From NCBI RefSeq assembly GCF_022549215.1, contig NZ_JAKZFC010000001.1, positions 1 through 64,000 on the forward strand: 64,000 nucleotides of DNA. Reading direction: 5' to 3'. A program made the position numbers and the translations under genes. Origin of the DNA: Solibacillus palustris. GTDB taxonomy: Bacteria > Bacillota > Bacilli > Bacillales_A > Planococcaceae. How positions within the stretch are numbered: the stretch's first letter is position 1; each line of letters begins with the position of its first letter. A model generated the notes under the pieces. That model saw only the letters and a list, made by a program, of their open reading frames with translations, was not told where the DNA came from and did no database searches. Below, piece after piece: positions 9,711 through 19,110 of the stretch.

Positions 9711-11558
9711 ATGCAATTAACGTTAACATTTATTATTTTAGCGCTGACAATCATACTATTTACAACAAATCGTTTTCGTGCAGACCTTGTTGCGATTATG
9801 GCATTATTATCACTTGTTGTATTAAATATTTTAACGCCTCAGGAAGCATTGGCCGGATTTTCAAATTCAGTTGTTATAATGATCGCGGGGCTGTTTGTAG
9901 TTGGTGCAGGAATTTTACGTACGGGACTAGCTGGGATGGCAGGGAATTTGCTATTAAAATGGTCGGGTGATAGTGAGTTACGGTTATTTATTTTGCTATT
10001 AATTATCGTAGCAACGGTTGGCGCATTTATGAGTAATACAGGGACAGTTGCGCTCATGCTACCAATCGTTGTATCAATTGCACTTAGTATTAAGATAAGT
10101 CCGTCGAAGTTTTTAATGCCGCTCTCCTATATTGCAAGTATGTCGGGATTGATGACATTAATTGCTTCGCCAACGAACTTAATCGCGTCTCAAACATTAG
10201 TAGATCATGGCTTTGAAAAGCTTGGGTTCTTTACGATTACACCAATTGGGATTGTTGCAACGATAACGGTCATCATTTATTTAGTTTTAGTGCGTAATAC
10301 ATTGATACCAAATGATGAAAAACGTTCACAATCTAATGAAGGTTATAAATTGTCACCCAAAAAACTGGCGAGAGAATATGATTTACAAGATAAACTTTTC
10401 CGCACGGTTGTAAGTGAGCAGTCAACAATTATGGATAAAAAGCTTGCTGATTTAAAATTACCAGCAACATACCATATTTACATTATGAAAATTAAGCGTG
10501 GTGCAGCGCAGGAAGGCATTAATTTGCGTCCGATGACCTATCAAGAGCTTGCAGGTCCTACAAGTGTGATTTACGCAGGGGATGAGCTATATGTTCAAGG
10601 ATTAGCACAAGATGTTGAGCGCTTTGCAAAGGATTTTGCATTAACGATTCAACCGTATGAAGATAATGTAAAAGAATTGATTTCGAAAAATATTGGGGTA
10701 GCGGAAGTTCTGTTGACACCACAATCGCGTTTAATCGGTGAATCCGTAAGTAAAATTGGTTTCCGTGAAAAGTATAATCTCAATATTTTAGGCATCAATC
10801 GAAAAGGGGATTACTTGTTAAAAAATATGGCCGAGCAAAAATTGCGATTCGGGGATGCGATTTTAGTGCAAGGCACGTGGGATGAAATTGAACTGTTATC
10901 ACGCGAAACACAGGATGTTGTTGTAGTTGGACAGCCGCGCGAACAGGCAGGTGCAGCAGCTGCGAGCGGAAAAGCACCGATTGCTGGTATGATTATGCTA
11001 TTAATGATTGGTTTGATGGTATTTGAAGTATTTGATGCGGTTATCGCAGTACTGATTGGCGCGGTATTAATGATTCTTACAGGTTGCCTACGAAATATGG
11101 ATGATGCTTATAGTAAAATGAATTTTGAAAGTATTGTACTTGTAGCTGCAATGCTTCCAATGGCAACGGCGCTTGAAAAGACAGGCGGAATGACCATTTT
11201 AGCAGACGGAATTATCCACTTACTTGGAGGTTTCGGTCCGTACGGGGTATTAATGGGTATCTATATATTAACCGTCGTCTTCGGGCAATTTGTTAGTAAC
11301 ACGGCAACGGCTGTATTATTTTCACCAATTGCGATTACAGCAGCACTCGCAATGGATGCAAACCCGTATACATTTATGATTGGCGTTGCAGCTGCGGCGA
11401 GTATGGCCTTTGCAACACCAATTGCCTCTCCGACAAACTCACTTGTATTAACAGCAGGTGGTTATAAGTTTATGGATTTTGTAAAAGTAGGCGTTCCACT
11501 TCAAATCATTATGTTTATTGTCATGATGATTACAGTCCCATTATTATTTCCATTTTAA
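9711..11558 (+). CDS. SLC13/DASS-family permease with two RCK-C domains
   Basis: A 615-residue membrane transporter of the divalent-anion:sodium symporter superfamily. Two blocks of transmembrane helices (residues about 1-200 and 420-615) flank a soluble insert with two TrkA-C/RCK-C modules (VVSEQSTIMDKKLADLKLP and SRLIGESVSKIGFREKYNLN). The hairpin motifs SNTGTVALMLPIV and its C-terminal counterpart FVSNTATAVLF plus ATPIASPTNSLV are the substrate/sodium loops of the family. Substrates of such proteins include sulfate and dicarboxylates; which one cannot be told. The start is ATG 9711 after GAAAGGAAATAACT. A strong terminator follows at 11591. Confidence 0.88.
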   Translation: MQLTLTFIILALTIILFTTNRFRADLVAIMALLSLVVLNILTPQEALAGFSNSVVIMIAGLFVVGAGILRTGLAGMAGNLLLKWSGDSELRLFILLLIIVATVGAFMSNTGTVALMLPIVVSIALSIKISPSKFLMPLSYIASMSGLMTLIASPTNLIASQTLVDHGFEKLGFFTITPIGIVATITVIIYLVLVRNTLIPNDEKRSQSNEGYKLSPKKLAREYDLQDKLFRTVVSEQSTIMDKKLADLKLPATYHIYIMKIKRGAAQEGINLRPMTYQELAGPTSVIYAGDELYVQGLAQDVERFAKDFALTIQPYEDNVKELISKNIGVAEVLLTPQSRLIGESVSKIGFREKYNLNILGINRKGDYLLKNMAEQKLRFGDAILVQGTWDEIELLSRETQDVVVVGQPREQAGAAAASGKAPIAGMIMLLMIGLMVFEVFDAVIAVLIGAVLMILTGCLRNMDDAYSKMNFESIVLVAAMLPMATALEKTGGMTILADGIIHLLGGFGPYGVLMGIYILTVVFGQFVSNTATAVLFSPIAITAALAMDANPYTFMIGVAAAASMAFATPIASPTNSLVLTAGGYKFMDFVKVGVPLQIIMFIVMMITVPLLFPF

Positions 11559-11590
11559 CTTTTTATAGCGGGTGTCCAAGCACCCGCTAC

Positions 11591-11621
11591 ACCGCCTCGG
11601 TTATTCTGAGGCGGTTTTTTT
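11591..11621 (+). terminator. Terminator after SLC13 permease
   Basis: The stem ACCGCCTC / GAGGCGGT is followed by seven T. A second hairpin, AGCGGGTG / CACCCGCT, lies just before it (11567-11588). Confidence 0.9.
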
Positions 11622-11739
11622 GTTAAGGTAAATACAATTTTTGTACAAAACAATGGTGAATGGAGGTGTTGAAAATGAAATTCCATCATTGAAGAATCAT
11701 AAAAAAATTATATATTTCCGTCTTAACTAAAGGGGCATA

Positions 11740-13197
11740 TTAGCGCTTCCGTTCTTTTTCCATTCGGTAGCGATAAGGTGTGACATGATAATATTCACGA
11801 AAAACTTTAATAAAATAATTGCTATCTGAAAAGCCTACTGATTCGGCAATCGTTCCAATTGGAATGGTTGTTTCAAGCAATAATTTAGCCGCCTGTTGTA
11901 CACGAAATTGCTGTAAAAATTTTTTTAAAGGTACACCCAATTTTTTCGAAAACAAAGTGCTTAAATAATTGGCGTTAATATTTAAATGCTGCGCAATCAT
12001 TGTTAAAGATAGCTCATTGTTTTCATAAGACGACTCAATATATTCCACCGCCAGCTCCGCATAATTCGCAGATAAAGATTGCTGAGCATCCAATTTAATT
12101 TGGATAAGCTGCTGTGTGAATAAAATAAATTCCTGCACAATTGCATATAAAATGGGATGCTCCAATATTAAATGAAATAATGCACGATACTGTGTTTCCA
12201 TTTTTGCTTGATGATGTAAATGATATTTCAACATAAAACGTCGGATTTGTGCAAGGATGCTCGTTAAATGAATACGCACTTCATCTTGTGAGTAATAGCA
12301 ATTCGGTGCAGTCAATTTATATAAAAACTGCTTCACCGCAGGTAAATTGCCCTCCTCTAAAGAAGTAATCCAAAGTTGCTGCTCCTCGGGTGTGAGTAAC
12401 GGATCCAAATACGATAAAGAAATGGATTGGGAAGTTAAAAAAACATGCTCATAACCTTTATAAAAGCGCTGTGTCAGTACTTGCTTTGCCTCAGCATACA
12501 TGTCCCGTAAAGTGGCATCCGCCCCATCATAAATAGCGATATTTAGAAATTCCTCGGTCATCGTATACCATTCCCGTATAACTAAACGTAAGTTTTTAAT
12601 GAGTTGGGCTTGCTCTTGCCCTGAAATTAAACATAAAATACGTTTTTGCAATGGAAATGCGGTGAGCTCTGAAAAAATAGGCGACTGCATAAGCCAATGA
12701 TAAAGCTGTAAATTTGAATCGAAATTAGAAGGCTCAATTAAAACGAATTTTGATTGTGCCGACTGAATAATTTGCGGTGAATTTAAAAATAAATCAACGT
12801 ACATTTGGGCATCGGTTTGTATTGAATTAGTAAATGGGACGGTACTTTCGAGAGCTGGCAACGTCATCAATGTTGATTTTAACTGCTCTAAAGGAATCGG
12901 CTTCACAAATAATTGCTTTGCTTGCAATGAGATTGCTTTCATCGCGTGCTGAAAAATCGGCTGTGCGGTAAAACAAATAATGTGAAGTGCTCGATTTTTT
13001 AGTAGCTTCTCAACATGTGAAGTAACAAGTGCCACGTCGAGCATAAGAATTGTTGGTTCAAATGAATGAAGCATTCGCTCTAAATCCATCGTATCTGTAA
13101 TCCCCGAAAATTGCATACCACTCGAAAAATAATTTTTTAAATACCACTCAATGCCCTGTATTTCAGCTTGGTCACGCTCCAATAATAAAATTCGCAT
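11740..13197 (-). CDS. Response-regulator-like AraC-family transcription factor
   Basis: A cytoplasmic DNA-binding regulator of 485 residues with the YesN-like plan. An N-terminal receiver domain (residues 1-110) has Asp54 in TILMLDVAL and Lys99 in LFVKPI, consistent with a phosphoacceptor pocket. A long linker follows, then a C-terminal AraC helix-turn-helix pair (residues about 380-480; LSLTMIAQHLNINANYLS and IPIGTIAESVGFSDSNYF). No sensor kinase gene lies beside it. It is divergent from the YjiH transporter and hutUIG, which makes control of histidine use its most likely job; that is inferred from position only. ATG 13197 follows AAGGTGGG. Confidence 0.85.
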   Translation of the reverse strand: MRILLLERDQAEIQGIEWYLKNYFSSGMQFSGITDTMDLERMLHSFEPTILMLDVALVTSHVEKLLKNRALHIICFTAQPIFQHAMKAISLQAKQLFVKPIPLEQLKSTLMTLPALESTVPFTNSIQTDAQMYVDLFLNSPQIIQSAQSKFVLIEPSNFDSNLQLYHWLMQSPIFSELTAFPLQKRILCLISGQEQAQLIKNLRLVIREWYTMTEEFLNIAIYDGADATLRDMYAEAKQVLTQRFYKGYEHVFLTSQSISLSYLDPLLTPEEQQLWITSLEEGNLPAVKQFLYKLTAPNCYYSQDEVRIHLTSILAQIRRFMLKYHLHHQAKMETQYRALFHLILEHPILYAIVQEFILFTQQLIQIKLDAQQSLSANYAELAVEYIESSYENNELSLTMIAQHLNINANYLSTLFSKKLGVPLKKFLQQFRVQQAAKLLLETTIPIGTIAESVGFSDSNYFIKVFREYYHVTPYRYRMEKERKR

Positions 13198-13353
13198 TAA
13201 CTAAATCCCACCTTATAAAAATCCTATTTTATATAAAATTACTATTAATAATTAATAAATACGTCATTCCTATATAAATTTACTATAAAGACATGTTTTT
13301 TTCTATTTATTCGAAATAAAAAGAAATTTATAGTAGAGCAAAGGGGTGGAAAA

Positions 13354-14694
13354 ATGACAAATTATCAACAGGAACAAAATCAAGAGCTTGGAAACGTTCG
13401 GAAATCCGAATTGTCTTTATTTGTGAAAATGATTATTTGCAGTTTCATTGGTATTTTTAGTTTCTTTGTATCATTTGAATGGAATGGCAAAAAAACAATA
13501 TTAGTTGACCACGTTGTAAGCGCTTTTTCTACGCACATGCCAACTCTAGTAAATGGTTATGTTTTAATTTTACTTGTGCTTGGTGCGTTCTATCCATTTG
13601 TCACGAAAAAATGGAAAACATCAGCTGTAACGATGGTGCTATCTATTTTTAAAATAGGTGGACTTGTAGCTGGGGTAATGCTTATTTTTGGCTTCGGTCC
13701 AGCTTGGTTATTTAATCCAGATATCGGTCCGTTTTTATTAGAAAAATTAATTAAGCCAGTTGGGTTAGTTATTCCAATTGGATCTGTATTTTTAGCCTTA
13801 CTTGTTTGTTATGGATTGCTTGAGTTTATAGGGGTGCTCATGCAGCCGGTAATGAAGCCTGTTTTCAGAACGCCAGGTCGTTCAGCGGTAGATGCGGTCG
13901 CTTCATTTGTAGGAAGTTATTCGGTAGGGTTAATTTTAACGAACCGAGTGTATAAAGAAGGAAAATATACAGCACGTGAAGCGGCCATTATTGCAACAGG
14001 CTTCTCCACGGTATCGGCAACATTTATGGTCGTTGTAGCGAAAACATTAGATTTAATGGAGCATTGGAATTTGTTTTTCTGGGTAACGCTCGTTGTGACG
14101 TTTATCGTAACAGCCATTACAGCACGTATTTACCCGTTAAATAAAATTAAAAATGAATATTATGAAGATGCGACACCACAGCCAGAAAAAGTAGTAACGA
14201 AGGATCGCTTGAAAACGGCTTGGACAGAAGCGGTGGAGGGGGCAGCTGCCAATCCATCCTTAGGAAAGAATTTATATATTCATTTAAAAGATGGTTTGAT
14301 CATGGCAATGGGTGTCATTCCTTCAATTCTATCAATTGGATTACTAGGCTTGGTTCTTGCTACATATACGCCATTATTTGATTGGTTAGCATATCTTTTC
14401 GTGCCATTTACGTATCTATTGCAAGTTCCAGAGCCGATGTTAGCAGCAAAGGCAATGTCTGTATCAATTGCTGAAATGTTTTTACCAGCAGTAATTGTAG
14501 CGGGTGCTGATATGGTTACAAAGTTTATCATTGCGGTGATTTCGATTTCGGCAATTTTATTCTTCTCGGCGGTAATACCTGTAATTTTATCAACAGATAT
14601 TCCACTAACGATCCGCCAAATGATTATTATTTGGTTCGAACGTGTCGTATTAACACTTATCATCGTAACACCAATAGCATTCATTTTATTTTAG
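13354..14694 (+). CDS. YjiH-family membrane protein, probable transporter of the hut locus
   Basis: A 446-residue integral membrane protein with nucleoside-recognition (Gate) domains, as in the YjiH family. There are about ten hydrophobic segments; recognisable stretches are FRTPGRSAVDAVASFVGSYS (about residues 170-189) and EPMLAAKAMSVSIAEMFLPA. The molecular function of YjiH proteins is not settled. Here the gene stands between an AraC-type regulator and hutUIG, so a role in histidine or urocanate uptake is a reasonable inference. The start is ATG 13354 after AAAGGGGTGGAAAA. A 19-bp perfect inverted repeat that overlaps the stop codon (14682-14725) ends the gene. Confidence 0.75.
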   Translation: MTNYQQEQNQELGNVRKSELSLFVKMIICSFIGIFSFFVSFEWNGKKTILVDHVVSAFSTHMPTLVNGYVLILLVLGAFYPFVTKKWKTSAVTMVLSIFKIGGLVAGVMLIFGFGPAWLFNPDIGPFLLEKLIKPVGLVIPIGSVFLALLVCYGLLEFIGVLMQPVMKPVFRTPGRSAVDAVASFVGSYSVGLILTNRVYKEGKYTAREAAIIATGFSTVSATFMVVVAKTLDLMEHWNLFFWVTLVVTFIVTAITARIYPLNKIKNEYYEDATPQPEKVVTKDRLKTAWTEAVEGAAANPSLGKNLYIHLKDGLIMAMGVIPSILSIGLLGLVLATYTPLFDWLAYLFVPFTYLLQVPEPMLAAKAMSVSIAEMFLPAVIVAGADMVTKFIIAVISISAILFFSAVIPVILSTDIPLTIRQMIIIWFERVVLTLIIVTPIAFILF

Positions 14695-14838
14695 TGAGTG
14701 TTCAAACACTCACTAAAATAAAATGAGGCCTCCGGCGGATGTCACAGATTTTGAAGGGGGTTTATTGTACTTAGACCTGCACTGCAGGTTTAAGTACAAT
14801 TCAAAATCTGGACGCAATTAAGCCAAGGCTAAATTGAA
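14682..14838 (+). repeat. Dispersed palindromic repeat B, copy 1 (with terminator-like hairpin)
   Basis: Three parts follow one another: a perfect 19-bp hairpin overlapping the yjiH stop codon (14682-14700 with 14707-14725); a conserved block GGCGGATGTCACAGATTTT ending at 14752; then a 17-bp palindrome (14764-14780 with 14784-14800) and the conserved block AATCTGGACGCAATTA (14805-14820). The copy at 48105-48238 has the same conserved blocks but completely different palindromes. It occupies most of the yjiH-hutU gap. Confidence 0.8.
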
Positions 14839-14946
14839 TATAAATTTTAGTGCAGTAAATTGTGTTGAGAACAACTTTATGTAATGCGCCTGAGAAAAAC
14901 TACCTTAGGGCGTAATTAAATAGTAATTTTAAAGGAGCGAATTAAA

Positions 14947-16608
14947 ATGGTATTTAAAACAAATATTCGAGCACCAAGAGGAAATGAATTAACATGTAAA
15001 GGTTGGACGCAGGAAGCAGCGATGCGTATGCTAATGAATAACTTGGATCCAGAAGTAGCAGAAAATCCAGATGAATTAGTTGTTTATGGCGGTATTGGGA
15101 AGGCGGCTCGTGATTGGGAAAGCTTCGATAAAATGATTGCTACATTAAAAGAATTAGAGAACGATGAAACAATGATTGTACAATCAGGTAAACCTGTAGC
15201 AGTATTTAAAACGCATGAAAACGCACCACGTGTATTAATCGCAAACTCAAACTTAGTGCCAGGATGGGCAAATTGGGACCATTTTTATGAATTAGAAGAG
15301 CGCAACTTAATGATGTATGGTCAAATGACGGCGGGCTCATGGATTTATATCGGCGCACAAGGAATTTTACAGGGGACATATTTAAGCTTTGTGGAAGCAG
15401 GGAAAAAGAAATTTGGTACAGCCGATTTACGCGGGAAATTCATTTTAACAGGTGGTATGGGCGGTATGAGTGGTGCTCAACCTCTTGCTGGTAAAATGGC
15501 GGGCGCAGTTATTTTAGTTGTAGAAGTAGACCGTGCACGTATTGAACGCAAAATTAAAGAAGGCTATTGTGACTATCTTGTAGAAACAGTGGATGAGGCG
15601 ATTGAGCTTGTGAATAAGCTAACTGCTGCAAATGAACCTGCTTCAATTGGATTAGTAGGAAACTGTGCAGATGTAAACCGTGAACTATTAAACCGTGGAA
15701 TCATCCCTGATTTTGTAACGGATCAAACGTCTGCTCATGACCCGATTAATGGTTATGTTCCAAATGGGATGTCGTTGGAGGAAGCGTTAGAGCTACGTAA
15801 ATCAGATGTGAAAACATATGAGCGTCTTGCAAAAGAAACGATGGCGGAACATGTTCGCACAATGCTTGAATTCCAAGAAGCAGGCGCTGAAACATTCGAT
15901 TACGGAAATAACATTCGTGCTTACGCAAAAGAAATGGGCGTAGAAAATGCCTTTGATTTCCCAGGTTTCGTACCAGCGTATATTCGTCCGTTATTCTGCG
16001 AAGGAAAAGGACCATTCCGCTGGGCAGCATTATCAGGAGATCCTGAGGATATTTACAAAACAGATCAGCTTGCAAAAGAAATGTTTGCGGATGATGAAGG
16101 ATTAGTCAACTGGATTGATATGGCGCAAAAAATGGTGAAATGGCAAGGCTTACCGGCACGTATTTGCTGGTTAGGTTATGGCGATCGTCATCGTTTCGCA
16201 TTAAAAGTAAATGAAATGGTTGCAAATGGCGAATTAAAAGCACCAATTGTATTCGGTCGTGACCATTTAGATTCAGGTTCAGTTGCTTCACCAAACCGTG
16301 AAACAGAAGCAATGATGGACGGTTCAGATGCAGTATCGGATTGGCCGCTATTAAACGCATTAGTAAATACAGCAGGTGGCGCGAGCTGGGTAAGCTTACA
16401 TCACGGCGGCGGTGTAGGTATGGGATATTCTCAACACGCAGGCCAAGTATTAGTAGCCGACGGAACACAGTTAGCGGCAGATAAAATTAATCGAGTATTA
16501 GTAGCAGATCCAGGAATGGGCGTTGTACGTCATGCGGATGCAGGATATGATATCGCGATTCGTACAGCAAAAGAAAAAGGCGTGAATATGCCGATGCTAA
16601 AAGGATGA
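14947..16608 (+). CDS. hutU: Urocanate hydratase
   Basis: Cytoplasmic NAD+-dependent enzyme (urocanase) that hydrates urocanate to 4-imidazolone-5-propionate, the second step of histidine breakdown. At 553 residues it is the normal length and it is very well conserved: [34 protein letters not shown] (NAD-binding glycine-rich segment), [20 protein letters not shown] and [17 protein letters not shown] are all present. The start is ATG 14947 with AAAGGAGCG upstream. It heads hutU-hutI-hutG; hutI begins 6 nt after its stop. No hutH (histidine ammonia-lyase) is in the window, so the first pathway enzyme must be encoded elsewhere. Confidence 0.98.
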   Translation: MVFKTNIRAPRGNELTCKGWTQEAAMRMLMNNLDPEVAENPDELVVYGGIGKAARDWESFDKMIATLKELENDETMIVQSGKPVAVFKTHENAPRVLIANSNLVPGWANWDHFYELEERNLMMYGQMTAGSWIYIGAQGILQGTYLSFVEAGKKKFGTADLRGKFILTGGMGGMSGAQPLAGKMAGAVILVVEVDRARIERKIKEGYCDYLVETVDEAIELVNKLTAANEPASIGLVGNCADVNRELLNRGIIPDFVTDQTSAHDPINGYVPNGMSLEEALELRKSDVKTYERLAKETMAEHVRTMLEFQEAGAETFDYGNNIRAYAKEMGVENAFDFPGFVPAYIRPLFCEGKGPFRWAALSGDPEDIYKTDQLAKEMFADDEGLVNWIDMAQKMVKWQGLPARICWLGYGDRHRFALKVNEMVANGELKAPIVFGRDHLDSGSVASPNRETEAMMDGSDAVSDWPLLNALVNTAGGASWVSLHHGGGVGMGYSQHAGQVLVADGTQLAADKINRVLVADPGMGVVRHADAGYDIAIRTAKEKGVNMPMLKG

Positions 16609-16614
16609 TGAATT

Positions 16615-17883
16615 GTGGCAATTTTAATTAAAAATGCAAATGAAGTCATTACGATGCAGTCCCATGTAGAAGGTCCTCGTCGAAAGGAACAGATGAGTGA
16701 GCTAGGGCTGATGAAAGATGTTTGTGTGCTTTTAGATGGCGAGCAAATTGTCATGATTGCACCACTTGAAGAGCTTGAAGCAACATTTCCGCACTTAGTA
16801 CAAAGTGCGGAAGTGATTGATGCAACAGGGAAAATTATTATGCCAGGTCTTGTAGATTGCCATACACATTTAGTGCATGGCGGTACGCGTGAGCATGAGT
16901 TAAATATGCGCCTTTCTGGAAAAACGTATATGGAAATAATGAATGCTGGTGGTGGTATTCATTACACAACGACAAAAACACGCGAAGCAAGCTTTGATGA
17001 ACTATACGAAAAAACGTACAATCATTTAAATGATTTTTTACGCTACGGTATTACAACGGTCGAGGCAAAGTCTGGTTACGGCCTTGATTGGGAAACGGAA
17101 AAAAGACAGTTAGAAGTAGCAAAAAAATTGCAAGATACACATGCGGTGGATGTTGTTTCGACCTTTATGGGTGCCCATGCAGTGCCAGCTGAGTATAAAG
17201 GGAATGAGGAAGCATTTGTTGAGCTAATCATAAATGACATGCTTCCAAAAGTTGCTGAGCTTGGATTGGCGGAATTTAACGATGTGTTTTGTGAGAAGGG
17301 TGTTTTTACGCCAGAGCAATCACGCCGCATTTTAGAGGCTGGGAAAGCATATGGTTTAACGCCGAAAATTCACGCGGATGAAATTGAACCTTATGAAGGT
17401 GCTGAGTTAGCTGCCGAAGTAGGGGCTATTTCAGCGGAGCATTTACTCGTTGCTTCAGATGAAGGCATTGAGGCGATGGCGAAAGCCGGAACGATTGCCG
17501 TGCTATTACCGGGAACAGCGTTTTTCCTTCGCGCACCTTATGCAAGAGGACGCTTAATGGTGGACAGTGGTGTACCAGTGGCCATTTCGACTGATTTTAA
17601 TCCGGGTTCATCTCCTACGATTAGCTTGCCGTTCGTACAAAATTTAGCATGTATGAACATGGGCATGACGATGGAAGAAGTGCTCTGTGCGACAACGGTC
17701 AATTCAGCGTATGCAATCAATCGCGGGAACGAAATTGGCACGCTAGAGAATGGGAAAAAGGCGGACGTACTTATTTTAAATGTACCAAACTATAAGCAAC
17801 TACAATATTTCTATGGTATGAATCATACGGATACTGTGATTAAAGCAGGGAAAGTGGTTGTGAAAGGTGGGCAACTGCTGTGA
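16615..17883 (+). CDS. hutI: Imidazolonepropionase
   Basis: Amidohydrolase-superfamily enzyme that opens the ring of 4-imidazolone-5-propionate to N-formimidoyl-L-glutamate. Its 422 residues are typical. The metal-binding His-x-His is in DCHTHLVHGG (near residue 82), with further ligands and catalytic residues in KIHADEIEP, SAEHLL and STDFNPGSSPT. The start is GTG 16615, 6 nt after the hutU stop, with a weak site (AAAGGATGATG) that lies inside hutU. Its stop overlaps the hutG start by 4 nt (GTGA), so the genes are translationally coupled. Confidence 0.97.
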   Translation: MAILIKNANEVITMQSHVEGPRRKEQMSELGLMKDVCVLLDGEQIVMIAPLEELEATFPHLVQSAEVIDATGKIIMPGLVDCHTHLVHGGTREHELNMRLSGKTYMEIMNAGGGIHYTTTKTREASFDELYEKTYNHLNDFLRYGITTVEAKSGYGLDWETEKRQLEVAKKLQDTHAVDVVSTFMGAHAVPAEYKGNEEAFVELIINDMLPKVAELGLAEFNDVFCEKGVFTPEQSRRILEAGKAYGLTPKIHADEIEPYEGAELAAEVGAISAEHLLVASDEGIEAMAKAGTIAVLLPGTAFFLRAPYARGRLMVDSGVPVAISTDFNPGSSPTISLPFVQNLACMNMGMTMEEVLCATTVNSAYAINRGNEIGTLENGKKADVLILNVPNYKQLQYFYGMNHTDTVIKAGKVVVKGGQLL

Positions 17884-18851
17884 GCGATTTATTTGTAGAG
17901 CCAAGCGTGACGTGGAATCGCAAGTTGCATGAGGATATGAAGGTAAAAGACTGGATTGAGCCAAGCTTCGGGAAATTCCCGGCAGCTGTGGATGTTGTGT
18001 TAACTGGAATTCCATTATCACGTTCATCAATCAGTGCATCAGCAGCGTCCGAGTACCCCGATTTTTTCCGTAAGGCGTGGCACTTATTTACGACCTATTC
18101 AATTGATGAAAACGTTGATTTTCGTGATATGAAAGTGGTAGATGTAGGCGATGTGAAAATGCATGGCACGAATATTTTACAGTGCCATGCCAATATCGAA
18201 GAAGCGATGAAAAATGTGTTAAGTGAGTGTCCAAACAGTTTTTACGTGCAGATTGGAGGCGATCATTCGATTACCGCACCAATTGTTCGCGCATTTCAGG
18301 AGCATACGAACAAACGCATTGGCATTTTACAGTTTGATACACATTTAGATTTACGTGCTACCGATTCAGACGGCCCAACAAACGGTACGCCAATCCGTCA
18401 GCTGCTTGATGCAGGTGTGGTGCGTGGTGAGGACGTTTACAATATTGGACTTCACGGATTTTACAATGCACCGAGTTTAATTCGCGCGGCAGATCATTAC
18501 GGCGTGAACCGTATAACATTAAAGGATTTTCGTCGTAAAGGTGCGAGTGTCTTAATTGCTGAAGTAATGGCCGAGCTTGCTACGAAGGTCGATATTGTCT
18601 ACGTAACGGTTGACATGGATGTACTTGATATTACCTATGCACCGGGAGTTCCAGCATCTACACCAGGTGGTATGCGTACGGATGAGCTGTTTGATTTGTT
18701 ATTTGAGGTTGGGAAGTATGAACATGTAGGTGGCATGGACTTTGTTTGTCTTGATCCTCACCGTGATTCGCGGGAGCAGCAAACTGTAAAATCTGGAGTT
18801 TATGCATTTTTACAGGTAATGCTGTCGCGATTTATGCATGTAAAAAAATAA
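17880..18851 (+). CDS. hutG: Formimidoylglutamase
   Basis: Arginase-superfamily, manganese-dependent enzyme that hydrolyses N-formimidoylglutamate to glutamate and formamide, the last step of the Bacillus-type hut pathway. The 323 residues carry the metal-binding motifs GGDHS, FDTHLDLR and TVDMDVLD and the substrate-side sequence APGVPASTPGG. The GTG start at 17880 overlaps the hutI stop. A hairpin with a T run at 18921-18961 probably ends the operon. Confidence 0.95.
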   Translation: MSDLFVEPSVTWNRKLHEDMKVKDWIEPSFGKFPAAVDVVLTGIPLSRSSISASAASEYPDFFRKAWHLFTTYSIDENVDFRDMKVVDVGDVKMHGTNILQCHANIEEAMKNVLSECPNSFYVQIGGDHSITAPIVRAFQEHTNKRIGILQFDTHLDLRATDSDGPTNGTPIRQLLDAGVVRGEDVYNIGLHGFYNAPSLIRAADHYGVNRITLKDFRRKGASVLIAEVMAELATKVDIVYVTVDMDVLDITYAPGVPASTPGGMRTDELFDLLFEVGKYEHVGGMDFVCLDPHRDSREQQTVKSGVYAFLQVMLSRFMHVKK

Positions 18852-19110
18852 GGGATTCAAGGGCTGTCCGGAAAGTGAGTTCAAGAGCAAGCTTCTTCAA
18901 ATAAATTAATGTGAAGAAAAAGGGTGTTAAAAGTTAAATAGACTTATAACACCTCTTTTTTATGTGTTGGTAAGCAGAAGTCTTTGGCTTTTTAGCAATG
19001 TTAGGTCCTTACGCTAGTCCCTCGTCGCATTAGCATGCTCCTTTAAAAGTGGTGGATCGTTTACTTAGTTTTGTATAATAATACTAATTTAAATGAAGAG
19101 GTGATATAAC
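18852..19110 (+). other. hutG to amidohydrolase gap with terminator
   Basis: A rho-independent terminator spans 18921-18961 (AGGGTGTTA with TAACACCT, then T run). The segment GGCTGTCCGGAAAGTGAG (from 18861) resembles the kind of terminal repeat left by insertion sequences, but no transposase or second end is visible. A TATAAT-like -10 (19072-19077) precedes the next gene. Confidence 0.5.

Noticed and set aside
11675..11692. Five-codon frame (MKFHH) with a good ribosome binding site
   Set aside because: Too short to be assessed; no conserved context; probably the leftover start of a lost gene.
18861..18900. Possible insertion-sequence end (GGCTGTCCGGAAAGTGAG)
   Set aside because: No partner inverted repeat, target duplication or transposase remnant is visible, so it stays a guess.
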